NCBI RefSeq assembly: GCF_900291475.1
Contig: NZ_OLMM01000005.1
Location: forward strand, 76,564-140,563
From: Acidaminococcus hominis
GTDB taxonomy: Bacteria; Bacillota; Negativicutes; Acidaminococcales; Acidaminococcaceae
Length of the DNA stretch: 64,000 nucleotides
Reading direction: 5' to 3'
The position numbers and the translations under genes are program-made. Positions 41,260-48,764 of this stretch are shown one piece after another (position 1 is the first letter of the stretch; each line of letters begins with the position of its first letter). The notes beneath the pieces are model-generated. The model ran no database searches. It saw nothing but the letters and a program-made list of their open reading frames with translations, and was not told the DNA's origin.

Positions 41260-42386
41260 TAGAAAATTACCCGTACCGGCGTAACAATGTAGGTATAGCT
41301 TTCATCATTTTCCGGAGTGAGCCGGGCCGGAGACAGGGAACTGTTGGTTTCCAGCACCACCCGGTCCGTATCGCATTTTTTAAAGAACTCCAGCAGGTAC
41401 TTGGAGTTGAAGGCAATATTCAAGGGCAGTTCTTCCCCAATGGTCACGCAGGGAAGTTCTTCCCGGCCCTGCCCCAGATCGCTGACCGTAGAAGACAGCA
41501 CCAGCCGGTCATTTTCCAAGGACAGGCGCACAATGCTGTATTCATCATGGGAGAATAAGGTCACCCGCTGCACGGCCTTTTCCACTTCCGTCCGTTCCAG
41601 GACGGTCCGGTTTTTGAAAGAAGGCGGGATGGGTTTGGTATAATCCGGGAAACGGCCTTCAATCAGGCTGGAAATAATGGTTAAATCCCCTACTTCTACC
41701 TGTAACTGACGGTTTTCCAGGGTCAGCACCACATCTCCAGGCAAATCCCCATTTAAATTGGCACTGATTTCCTTCAGTACCCGGGCAGGAATCAGCATGG
41801 AGAAATTGCTGTCGTCCCCCTCTTCCAGTTCCACCGTTTTGATGGCCAGCCGGTGGGTGTTGGTTCCTACGGCAGTCAGGGTTTTGCCTTTTTTCTCAAA
41901 GAACACACCGGTATACAGGGGTCGCTGTTCATCTGTGGAACAGGCGTATACGGTAGAAGAAATCAGACTGCCAATCATTTCGTCCTTTAAATGCATTACC
42001 TGGTCCTGTTTCAGTCCCGGCAGTGCAGGATAATCTTCATAGTCCATCAAAGGAATATGGTATTTCCCATGGGCTTTGCTGGCTTCAATGGTTAACTCTT
42101 TTTCATTTTCCTGTTGACTTAAAGTAACTACTTCATCATTGTCAAAACGGGTAAACAGATCACCGATGGCCTTTACAGGAACCAGCAGTTCTCCAGCTTC
42201 AAGACCGTTGACCTGCAGGATATCACGCATACAAAAGTTGGTATCCATGGCAATGAGCTGCAGGACATTTTCCTGGAGAATCATATGAATCCCCGAGAAA
42301 ATGGGGGAATTGGGACTTGATGAAATGGCTTTCTTTACGATATTAATGGCTTTGGCCAATTGGCTGCTTTGGCATGAAAACTGCAT
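41259..42386 (-). CDS. dnaN: DNA polymerase III sliding clamp (beta subunit)
   Basis: A 375-residue clamp protein that encircles DNA and tethers polymerase III. It has the three-repeat clamp architecture with the start MQFSCQSSQLAKAINIVKKAI and the C-terminus YTYIVTPVRVIF typical of the family (ends in a hydrophobic PVR-hydrophobic motif). AAAGGAGGATC precedes the ATG. It lies downstream of dnaA across 244 bases that hold a DnaA-box cluster. Confidence 0.96.
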   Translation of the reverse strand: MQFSCQSSQLAKAINIVKKAISSSPNSPIFSGIHMILQENVLQLIAMDTNFCMRDILQVNGLEAGELLVPVKAIGDLFTRFDNDEVVTLSQQENEKELTIEASKAHGKYHIPLMDYEDYPALPGLKQDQVMHLKDEMIGSLISSTVYACSTDEQRPLYTGVFFEKKGKTLTAVGTNTHRLAIKTVELEEGDDSNFSMLIPARVLKEISANLNGDLPGDVVLTLENRQLQVEVGDLTIISSLIEGRFPDYTKPIPPSFKNRTVLERTEVEKAVQRVTLFSHDEYSIVRLSLENDRLVLSSTVSDLGQGREELPCVTIGEELPLNIAFNSKYLLEFFKKCDTDRVVLETNSSLSPARLTPENDESYTYIVTPVRVIF

Positions 42387-42458
42387 GGCAGATCCTCCTT
42401 TTTTCTATATCGCTGAAATATATAAAATTCGTAATCATCGTAGTAGGGGGTGTGGGTA

Positions 42459-42625
42459 TGTGGATAAGTGGGGGATATCCAGGTTTTAAGCCATTTTCCG
42501 GGTCTAAAAACCTTGTGGATAACCCTGTTCACGTTATCCACATACCCACATCCGGCGCGGCTTTGCGACTTGTCCACACTTTTTTACACAAGTTATGCAC
42601 AAAGTTATGCACAGCTTGTGGATAA
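42459..42625. other. DnaA-box cluster between dnaA and dnaN (probable oriC part)
   Basis: Perfect 9-mers TTATCCACA/TGTGGATAA at 42459-42467, 42514-42522, 42534-42542 and 42617-42625, plus TTGTCCACA (42570) and a tandem pair TTATGCACA (42593 and 42605). An AT-rich tract ACTATTTTATTTTTT adjoins the last box and could be the unwinding element. Orientation bias flips in this neighbourhood. Confidence 0.82.
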
Positions 42626-42630
42626 CTATT

Positions 42631-44025
42631 TTATTTTTTCAGTTCCGCAATGAGATCGTTGATTTTCCGGTCCAAAATGGCATCTTCCTGCCGTTCTTTG
42701 GCAATTTTTTCACAGGCGTGGATTACCGTGGTGTGATCCCGGCCCCCAAAACTTTCTCCGATCCGGGGCAGGGATAGGTCCGTCATTTCCCGGGCCAGAT
42801 ACATGGCAATCTGTCGGGGATATACTACGTTCCGAGTCCGTTTCTTGGCTTTCAGGTCGTCTACGCGGATTTTATATTCAGACGCTACCATCTGTTGGAT
42901 GGCTTCTACGGATATAATTTTGGCCGTACTGGTAATATTCAGGTCTTTTAAGGCTTTCCGGGTCAGTTCCAGGTCAATGGGCTGGTGTGTCAGGTCGGCA
43001 AAGGCCCGGACCTTGGTGTAGGCGCCTTCCAGTTCACGGATGTTGGTCTGGATGCTGCTGGCAATCATCAAAATTACATCATTGGGGAAATCGATATGGT
43101 CGTTTTGGGCCATGTTGCGCAAAATAGCCATCCGGGTTTCCAGGTCAGGATGCTGGATATCTACTGTAAGACCCCATTCAAACCGGCTGGTCAGCCGTTC
43201 TTCCAGGGTATCCAGTTCAGAAGGTTTCCGGTCGCTGGAGATGATGATCTGTTTTTCTGCTTTGTACAGGGTTTCGAAGGTATGGAAGAATTCTTCCTGG
43301 GTGGATTCCTTTTTCCGCAGAAATTGGATATCGTCGATAAGCAGTACATCGATATTTCTGTATTTATTCCGAAAGGCTTCTGTTTTGTTGCTTTGGATGG
43401 CGCCGATCAGTTCATTGGTAAATACTTCACTGGAAGTATAAAGAATTTTCATTTCCGGATGATTCTGGTGAATCCGGTTTCCGATGGCGTTCATCAAGTG
43501 GGTCTTGCCCAGTCCGGAATCACTGTAGAGGAAAAAGGGGTTGTAGGCTTTGGCCGGGTTGTTGGCTACGGCCAGGGCTGCTGCATGGGCAATCCGGTTG
43601 GAGTTGCCGATGACGAAGTTTTCAAAGACGTATTTGGGAGAAAGGTTGCTTTGAAATTCCTGGGTGGGCTGTTTGGCCGCCGGTTTGGGGAACTGGGCCT
43701 TTACAGGAGCAGGGGGGACAGCCTGAGCATCATCCGGGAAGAGATTTCCTTCTTCCTTTTTTTCTTCTACCACCTGGACTTCCAATTTCATGGGTCTGTT
43801 GCAGATCATGGAAAGGTCTTCCTGTAAACTTTCCACAAAGTGGTTTTCCAGCCAATCTTTGGTAAAGTTGTTGGGAACGTCGATGGTCAGGGTGGTGTCC
43901 GTCAGGGAGGCTGGCTTTACCTGCCTCATCCACCGCTGAAACGAACTTTTTCCTGTGCTATTTTGACTGTTTTCTGCTGCAGCCAGGAGATTTTTCCATA
44001 CTGGAAGCAGATTTTCATTGTTCAT
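42631..44025 (-). CDS. dnaA: Chromosomal replication initiator DnaA
   Basis: A 464-residue AAA+ initiator. Domain I about 1-80, a variable Pro/Ala-rich linker (90-125), and AAA+ domain from about 130 with Walker A SDSGLGKTH (168-176) and Walker B LLIDDIQFL (228-236). The C-terminal DNA-binding domain carries YLAREMTDLSLPRIGESFGG and RDHTTVIHACEKI. The first P-loop position, normally Gly in GGxGLGKT, is Ser168 here. It binds the TTATCCACA boxes on both flanks to open the origin. Start ATG has AAAAGGATC upstream; promoter at 44062. Confidence 0.97.
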   Translation of the reverse strand: MNNENLLPVWKNLLAAAENSQNSTGKSSFQRWMRQVKPASLTDTTLTIDVPNNFTKDWLENHFVESLQEDLSMICNRPMKLEVQVVEEKKEEGNLFPDDAQAVPPAPVKAQFPKPAAKQPTQEFQSNLSPKYVFENFVIGNSNRIAHAAALAVANNPAKAYNPFFLYSDSGLGKTHLMNAIGNRIHQNHPEMKILYTSSEVFTNELIGAIQSNKTEAFRNKYRNIDVLLIDDIQFLRKKESTQEEFFHTFETLYKAEKQIIISSDRKPSELDTLEERLTSRFEWGLTVDIQHPDLETRMAILRNMAQNDHIDFPNDVILMIASSIQTNIRELEGAYTKVRAFADLTHQPIDLELTRKALKDLNITSTAKIISVEAIQQMVASEYKIRVDDLKAKKRTRNVVYPRQIAMYLAREMTDLSLPRIGESFGGRDHTTVIHACEKIAKERQEDAILDRKINDLIAELKK

Positions 44026-44061
44026 TGCCGATCCATCCTTTTTTTATACTTTGGAAACATC

Positions 44062-44090
44062 ATTATACCATATGAACTGCTTTTCCTGAA
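44062..44090 (-). promoter_or_regulatory. Promoter of dnaA
   Basis: An extended -10 TGGTATAAT (TATAAT 44062-44067) and a weak -35 TTCAGG (44085-44090) with a 17-base spacer. It lies between the dnaA start and the upstream DnaA boxes, which allows autorepression by DnaA. Confidence 0.65.
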
Positions 44091-44110
44091 AGGACGCCTG
44101 TGGAAAAACT

Positions 44111-44250
44111 TGTGGACATGTGGATAAAGTTGGCTTTTCCACGGGGATAAGCCCCGAATTTTACAGGATTTTAGGGGTTTTTCCACAAGAAAAAAATTAA
44201 ACACAGAAAGTTATCCACAGGTGTGGATAACTTTGGGGAAAAGTGCATAA
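44111..44250. other. DnaA-box cluster upstream of dnaA (probable oriC part)
   Basis: Perfect boxes TGTGGATAA at 44119-44127 and 44222-44230 and TTATCCACA at 44211-44219, with the last two head to head and 2 bases apart. Near matches are TGTGGACAT (44111) and AGTGCATAA (44242). With the cluster downstream of dnaA this gives a two-part origin flanking dnaA. Confidence 0.78.
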
Positions 44251-44459
44251 CTTGGGGCTTCCAGGGCTTGAAACGAACGGATGTTCTGTGGAAAAAAATT
44301 GGGGAAAAAAGGGGGTACTCTTTGGCTCTGTTTTTACGGAAAAGACAAAGCTAACAAAATAATAATCCAGTGGCGGAATATGCCAAGGAATTGTATAATA
44401 GGGAAAAACATGGGAAAAGGTACCGGAATCCAGGGGGTTCCAGGTCTTGGGAGGCAGGT

Positions 44460-44915
44460 ATGGAATTAAGTGAAATGATATGGAAATTAAACCGGCTGAT
44501 GGCTTGGAACCGGGAATTGTACCACCAGGCAGCTTTTCATTTGGGACTGACGGACAGTGAAATGATGATTTTTCGAGCCCTTTTGTCGGAGCCGGGGCCT
44601 TTGACCCAGGCGGATATTGCCCGTTATTGTTTCCAATCCCGGCAGACCATCAACTCGTCCCTGCTGAAAATGCAGGCTCAGGGGGACCTGGAATTGTTTC
44701 AGGAGGGGCAGCAGCGGAAAAAATGGATCCGGCTGACAGAGCAGGGAAGGCGGCGGGCCCAGGCTACCGTGGCCCGGATGAAAGAAGCGGAAGAAGCGGC
44801 GGCGGGGAGCTGCACGCCGGAAGAATGGGAAGCCGCCAGAACGGTGCTGAGACGGTACGAAGGATATTTGGAACAAAAGCTTAACGGACTGTGGCAGACT
44901 CCTGAGAAAAAATAA
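44460..44915 (+). CDS. MarR-family transcriptional regulator
   Basis: A 151-residue winged-helix regulator. The DNA-binding domain spans about 28-95: LGLTDSEMMIFRALLSEPGPLTQADIARYCFQSRQTINSSLLKMQAQGDL, followed by a wing (EGQQRKKWIRLTEQGRR) and a C-terminal dimerisation helix. MarR proteins usually repress exporters and are released by small aromatic ligands. It is the first gene right of dnaA, in plus orientation. A TATAAT lies at 44394-44399. The MATE exporter 1.4 kb downstream has a palindrome at its promoter and is a plausible target. Start at ATG 44460 after GGGAGG. Confidence 0.82.
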   Translation: MELSEMIWKLNRLMAWNRELYHQAAFHLGLTDSEMMIFRALLSEPGPLTQADIARYCFQSRQTINSSLLKMQAQGDLELFQEGQQRKKWIRLTEQGRRRAQATVARMKEAEEAAAGSCTPEEWEAARTVLRRYEGYLEQKLNGLWQTPEKK

Positions 44916-44923
44916 AGTTTTGG

Positions 44924-44952
44924 TTGCGTCTTGGACCCACTATTTTTATAAT
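44924..44952 (+). promoter_or_regulatory. Promoter of the glutamine amidotransferase-like gene
   Basis: -35 TTGCGT (44924-44929) and -10 TATAAT (44947-44952), 17-base spacer, about 65 bases before the start codon. Confidence 0.55.
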
Positions 44953-45018
44953 TAAGGGAGAATACGGCAGCAAACAAGAAATACACTATAAAATATATGT
45001 TTAGCAGGAGGAACAACA

Positions 45019-45747
45019 ATGTCTAAATTACGTATTGCCATTACTGCGGATACCTATCCGTATGCTTCAGAAGTAACCAATTTGGTCAAGGCGCCTTTTG
45101 CACCCCGGGATCTGGTGGAAGTCATTGCCGAGCTGGGGGCCATTCCCATGGTGCTGGCCGATGTGCCCGGTGCCAAAGGGGAAGATTATGTAGATTTGTT
45201 CGATGGGCTGATCATTCCTGGCGGCCCGGATATGGATCCTACCTTTTTCGGGGAAGAACCTTCCTGGAAAGTAGGGCGGGCCAACTACAAACGGGATGTT
45301 TTTGAACTGGAACTGTTTAATGCCTTCTACAAGGCCGGCAAGCCTATTTTTGGCATTTGCCGGGGCTGTCAGCTGATCAATATCGCTTTGGGCGGCAATG
45401 TGTACCAGGATCTGCCTTCGGAAAATCCTGCCTGTACCATTCGTCATTCCCAAGCTGCGGAAGGCTCCTATCCCACCCATCATGTGGAAATCAAAGAGGG
45501 CAGTGCCCTGTACCATATCCTGGGAGACCGGGCTTATGTAAACTCCCGGCATCATCAGGCCGTCAAGGAAGTGGGTAAGGGCCTGGTGGTTACCGCAACG
45601 GCGCCGGACGGGGTCATTGAATGTGTGGAAACGCCGGATTGGCAGATTGTGGCCGTCCAATGGCATCCGGAAAATATGTGGCGGGCCGATGCCGGCATGA
45701 AGCAGCTGTTTGCTGACTTCCTGGACCGGGCAGCCCAAGACAAATAA
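45019..45747 (+). CDS. Class I glutamine amidotransferase-like hydrolase (peptidase C26, PuuD-like)
   Basis: A 242-residue hydrolase. The catalytic triad is visible: nucleophile Cys in FGICRGCQLIN near 117, His and Glu in VQWHPENM near 218-222. An oxyanion-type GLIIPGGPDMDP loop lies near 65. The PuuD group cleaves gamma-glutamyl amides, such as gamma-glutamyl-GABA in putrescine breakdown, or the glutamyl tails of folates. No other puu genes are nearby, so the substrate is open. SD GGAGGA precedes the ATG; a terminator follows. Confidence 0.88.
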   Translation: MSKLRIAITADTYPYASEVTNLVKAPFAPRDLVEVIAELGAIPMVLADVPGAKGEDYVDLFDGLIIPGGPDMDPTFFGEEPSWKVGRANYKRDVFELELFNAFYKAGKPIFGICRGCQLINIALGGNVYQDLPSENPACTIRHSQAAEGSYPTHHVEIKEGSALYHILGDRAYVNSRHHQAVKEVGKGLVVTATAPDGVIECVETPDWQIVAVQWHPENMWRADAGMKQLFADFLDRAAQDK

Positions 45748-45758
45748 AAAGATGGTTA

Positions 45759-45794
45759 GAAAAGCGGAGCTGCTGCGGCAGCTCCGCTTTTTTT
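45759..45794 (+). terminator. Terminator of the C26 hydrolase gene
   Basis: AAAGCGGAGCTGC (45761-45773) pairs with GCAGCTCCGCTTT (45778-45790), then a T run. The end of the T run overlaps the -35 of the MATE promoter. Confidence 0.92.
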
Positions 45795-45843
45795 GACATT
45801 GGGGTAAATTGTGTCTATAATTAATATCCGATATCGGACATTA
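45793..45843 (+). promoter_or_regulatory. MATE promoter with palindromic operator
   Basis: -35 TTGACA (45793-45798) and -10 TATAAT (45816-45821) with a 17-base spacer: near-consensus. Immediately downstream is a 22-bp palindrome (45822-45843): TAAT-A-TCCGATATCGGA-C-ATTA with a single mismatched pair, covering the transcription start. This is a classic repressor-operator layout. Confidence 0.8.
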
Positions 45844-45844
45844 T

Positions 45845-45874
45845 GCGGCCCTGCAAACGGCCGCTGCTTTTTTT
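45845..45874 (+). terminator. Leader terminator before the MATE gene
   Basis: GCGGCC (45845-45850) pairs with GCGGCC-complement GGCCGC (45859-45864), then TGC and seven T (45868-45874). The ribosome-binding site GGAGGGG follows directly. It lies between promoter and start codon, so it could attenuate transcription. Confidence 0.7.
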
Positions 45875-45888
45875 GGAGGGGAACAAGC

Positions 45889-47262
45889 ATGGATTCAAAA
45901 ATGGATTTTACCCAGGGCAGCATCTTCTGGAAACTGGTGCATTTTATGGTGCCCATTCTGGGGTCCCTGATTCTGCAAGCGATGTACGGGGCTGTGGACC
46001 TTCTGGTGGTGGGCCGGTTTGGTACTACTGCCGGTCTGTCGGGGGTTTCCACCGGCAGCAACGTAATGAACCTGATCACCTTTATTGTGGCCGGGTTTTC
46101 CATGGGGGTTACCGTTCTGATCAGCCGGTACATTGGAGAAAAGGACCTTTCCCGGATTGGCAATGTGATGGGCGGGGCTGCTGCTGTGTTTACGGTGTGG
46201 GCCGTGGTGCTGATGGTCCTTTTGGTGGGGGGCGCGGATCAGATTGCGGCCCTGATGCAGGCACCGCCGGAAGCTTTTGCGGATACGGTACTGTACATCC
46301 GGATCTGCGGCGGGGGTATTTTCTTTATTGTGGCTTATAACGTACTCAGTGCTGTTTTTCGGGGACTGGGGGACAGCCGGTCGCCGCTGATTTTTGTGAC
46401 CATTGCCTGTCTGGTGAATATCGTGGGGGATCTTGCCCTGGTGGCCGGGCTGGGGCTCAATGCTGCCGGGGCGGCCCTTGCCACGGTGCTGGCCCAGTTC
46501 ATCAGTGTGCTGGCAGCCCTGTACATCGCCCATCTGAAGCATTGGCCCTACAAATTTAGCTGGAAATCAATCCACTTTAATAGTGAAGTACCTAATTTTT
46601 CAAGGATTGGTACGCCCATTGCTTTCCAGGAGCTGCTGACCCAGCTTTCCTTTATGGCCATTGTGGCCTTTATCAACCGGCTGGGACTGGAAGCCTCTTC
46701 CGGGTATGGGGTTGCCAACAAGCTGGTAGGGTTCATTATGCTGATTCCCGGAGCCCTGGAGCAGTCCATGTCTTCCTTTGTGGCCCAGAACGTGGGGGCT
46801 GGCAAGGAAGACCGGGCCAAACTGGCCATGAAAACGGGGATGGCGCTGGGCGCCGGAATTGGGGTCATTGTGGGTACTTTCGTGTTTTTCCGGGGGGATT
46901 TTTTGGCCAGCCTCTTTACGGAAGACCCCCGGGTGATTGCCCGGGCCTTTGAATATCTGAAGGGCTTTATGCCGGAAACGGTGGTAACGGCATTTCTATT
47001 CAGTTTCATCGGCTATTACAATGGCCACGAGAAAACGGCTTTTGTCATGTTCCAGGGGATTGCCCAGACCTGTCTGGTCCGGGTGCCGGTTTCCTATTTC
47101 ATGAGTATCCGTCCCAATCCCAGCCTGACTCAGATTGGCCTGGCTGCGCCTTTGGCTACGGTTTTTGGGATTTTCATCAACCTGTGCTACTTTTGGAAGC
47201 ATTTTGCCGGGGCCAAGGCGGAAAAGAACAAAAAAACCACGGCTGCTTTGCCCGAAAACTAA
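45889..47262 (+). CDS. MATE-family multidrug/cation exporter
   Basis: A 457-residue protein with twelve predicted membrane segments in two halves, standard for MATE exporters that expel drugs or metabolites using a Na+ or H+ gradient. Typical segments: GSIFWKLVHFMVPILGSLILQAMYGAVDLLVVGRF at the N-terminus, VLSAVFRGLGDSRSPL near 170, and GALEQSMSSFVAQNVGAGKEDRA near 290, where the second half repeats the first. Start at ATG 45889 with GGAGGGG upstream. Expression is probably controlled by the promoter palindrome and leader terminator. The MarR upstream is the likely regulator (inference). Confidence 0.92.
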   Translation: MDSKMDFTQGSIFWKLVHFMVPILGSLILQAMYGAVDLLVVGRFGTTAGLSGVSTGSNVMNLITFIVAGFSMGVTVLISRYIGEKDLSRIGNVMGGAAAVFTVWAVVLMVLLVGGADQIAALMQAPPEAFADTVLYIRICGGGIFFIVAYNVLSAVFRGLGDSRSPLIFVTIACLVNIVGDLALVAGLGLNAAGAALATVLAQFISVLAALYIAHLKHWPYKFSWKSIHFNSEVPNFSRIGTPIAFQELLTQLSFMAIVAFINRLGLEASSGYGVANKLVGFIMLIPGALEQSMSSFVAQNVGAGKEDRAKLAMKTGMALGAGIGVIVGTFVFFRGDFLASLFTEDPRVIARAFEYLKGFMPETVVTAFLFSFIGYYNGHEKTAFVMFQGIAQTCLVRVPVSYFMSIRPNPSLTQIGLAAPLATVFGIFINLCYFWKHFAGAKAEKNKKTTAALPEN

Positions 47263-47310
47263 AGACTTTGCTGTATAATAAGGACAGCAGGAAGAAAGGA
47301 AGTGCTGTCC

Positions 47311-47850
47311 ATGACGTCTCTTTGGGAACTCTTTAGGGTATTTGCCAAAATTGGCGGTGTCACCTTTGGGGGAGGCATGGCCATGCTGCCTATTTTGCAG
47401 ACGGAAATCGTAGAAAAGCGCCATTGGGCTACGGAAGGCCAGCTGACGGATTATTATGCCGTAGGCCAGTGTACCCCGGGAATTATTGCAGTAAACGTGG
47501 CCACCTTTATCGGGACCGAGCGCCGGGGGAATATTGGCGGGATTGTGGCTACCCTGGGGGTAGTATTTCCGTCCCTGGTGATTATTACCTTGATTGCTTC
47601 TTTTCTTACCAATTTTTCGGAACTTTTGGTAGTGAAGGATGCTTTTGCGGGAATCCGAATCTGCGTCTGTGTTTTGATTTTTAACGCGGTTTTTAAGCTG
47701 GCGGGCTCTGCCCTGGTGGACAAGCTGACCGTGGCCCTGTTTCTCCTGGTCTTTTTCGTCAATTCCCTGACGGATTTATCTCCTGCTACGTTGGTGGTGG
47801 CGGCTGGTGTTATTGGACTTGTGGCTAAGAAAATTAAAGGAAAGCTATAA
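47311..47850 (+). CDS. Single-domain ChrA-type chromate transporter
   Basis: A 179-residue membrane protein of the short (one-domain) CHR family: FAKIGGVTFGGGMAMLPILQTEIVEKRHWATEGQL near the N-terminus and AVGQCTPGIIAVNVATFIG near 50, the two family signatures. Short CHR proteins usually work as pairs encoded side by side in opposite topologies; only one copy is present here. SD AAGGAAG lies 8 bases before the ATG at 47311, and a TATAAT at 47274. Chromate efflux is a family label; the natural substrate is unknown. Confidence 0.85.
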   Translation: MTSLWELFRVFAKIGGVTFGGGMAMLPILQTEIVEKRHWATEGQLTDYYAVGQCTPGIIAVNVATFIGTERRGNIGGIVATLGVVFPSLVIITLIASFLTNFSELLVVKDAFAGIRICVCVLIFNAVFKLAGSALVDKLTVALFLLVFFVNSLTDLSPATLVVAAGVIGLVAKKIKGKL

Positions 47851-47939
47851 AACTGACTCATAAAAAAGAAAATTGTCGTTTTCTATTTCTTTTCTCTTTA
47901 CAAATGGCGGCGGGCTTGCTAAAATATTTTGTATCTTAT

Positions 47940-48013
47940 GCGGACATAGTTCATTGGTAGAATGAAAGCTTCCCAAGCTTTAGAGGGGGGTTCGATTCCC
48001 CTTGTCCGCTCCA
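47940..48013 (+). tRNA. tRNA-Gly (anticodon CCC)
   Basis: GCGGACA acceptor arm pairs with TGTCCGC, D-arm TAGTTCATTGGTAGAAT, anticodon loop TTCCCAA with CCC, T-arm GGTTCGATTCC, discriminator T and encoded CCA. 74 bases. Confidence 0.95.
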
Positions 48014-48019
48014 ACTTTG

Positions 48020-48051
48020 GAAGGCATTGCATTGGCAATGCCTTCTTTTTT
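48020..48051 (+). terminator. Terminator of tRNA-Gly
   Basis: GAAGGCATTGC (48020-48030) pairs with GCAATGCCTTC (48035-48045), loop ATTG, then six T. Confidence 0.95.
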
Positions 48052-48084
48052 GTTAGGAAAATAGCTGTGCAGGGGCAATTTTTA

Positions 48085-48093
48085 TGATATAAT
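48085..48093 (+). promoter_or_regulatory. Extended -10 promoter of xpt
   Basis: TGATATAAT (TATAAT at 48088-48093) is an extended -10 without a good -35. The leader of about 70 bases before xpt does not show a purine riboswitch core. Confidence 0.5.
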
Positions 48094-48164
48094 ATCTCTT
48101 CAAAGTTGTAAGTTTTTATACATAAATACCTTGAGCAAGACCATGTTGTACAGGAGGAAAAACC

Positions 48165-48749
48165 GTGGCGGAATACAATTTACTGCAGAAAAAGATTTTG
48201 GCGGATGGCATTATCAAAAGCGGGGATGTGCTGAAGGTGGATAGCTTTTTGAACCACCAGATTGACGTACCCTTTATCAGCAAGCTGGGGGAGCAGTTCT
48301 ATGAGCTGTTCAAGAACCGCCCCATCAACAAAATTCTGACCATTGAAGCTTCGGGCATTGGCATTGCCTGCCTGACGGCTGTCCATTTTCGGGTGCCGGT
48401 GGTTTTTGCGAAAAAATCCGCAGGCAGCAACATGGATAAGGATGTCTACGCAACGGAAATCAAATCCTTTACCCATAACAAGGTAAACCACGTGGTTGTT
48501 TCCAAAAAATACCTGAACGCCGGGGATCATGTGCTGATTATCGACGACTTTCTTGCCAATGGCTGTGCGGTGGAAGGGCTCATCGACCTGGTGCACCAGG
48601 CTGGGGCCGAAGTGGAAGGCGTGGGGATTGCTATTGAAAAAGGCTTCCAAGGCGGCGGCGACGCCCTGCGGAAAAAAGGCTACGATGTAAAGAGCCTGGC
48701 CATTATTGAAAAGATGGATGCTGAAAGCGGCAGCATCGTATTTCGCTAA
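48165..48749 (+). CDS. xpt: Xanthine phosphoribosyltransferase
   Basis: A 194-residue enzyme that joins xanthine to PRPP, giving XMP. The PRPP-binding motif [13 protein letters not shown] lies near 123-135, and the N-terminal [24 protein letters not shown] segment is typical of Xpt; length equals B. subtilis Xpt. The start is GTG, preceded by AGGAGG at ideal spacing. It forms an operon with the xanthine/uracil permease gene 15 bases downstream, the same pairing as xpt-pbuX. Confidence 0.94.
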   Translation: MAEYNLLQKKILADGIIKSGDVLKVDSFLNHQIDVPFISKLGEQFYELFKNRPINKILTIEASGIGIACLTAVHFRVPVVFAKKSAGSNMDKDVYATEIKSFTHNKVNHVVVSKKYLNAGDHVLIIDDFLANGCAVEGLIDLVHQAGAEVEGVGIAIEKGFQGGGDALRKKGYDVKSLAIIEKMDAESGSIVFR

Positions 48750-48764
48750 GGAGGAGCCAGAATC

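Noticed and set aside
48094..48164. Possible purine riboswitch before xpt
   Set aside because: The leader is too short and lacks the conserved three-way-junction core sequences.
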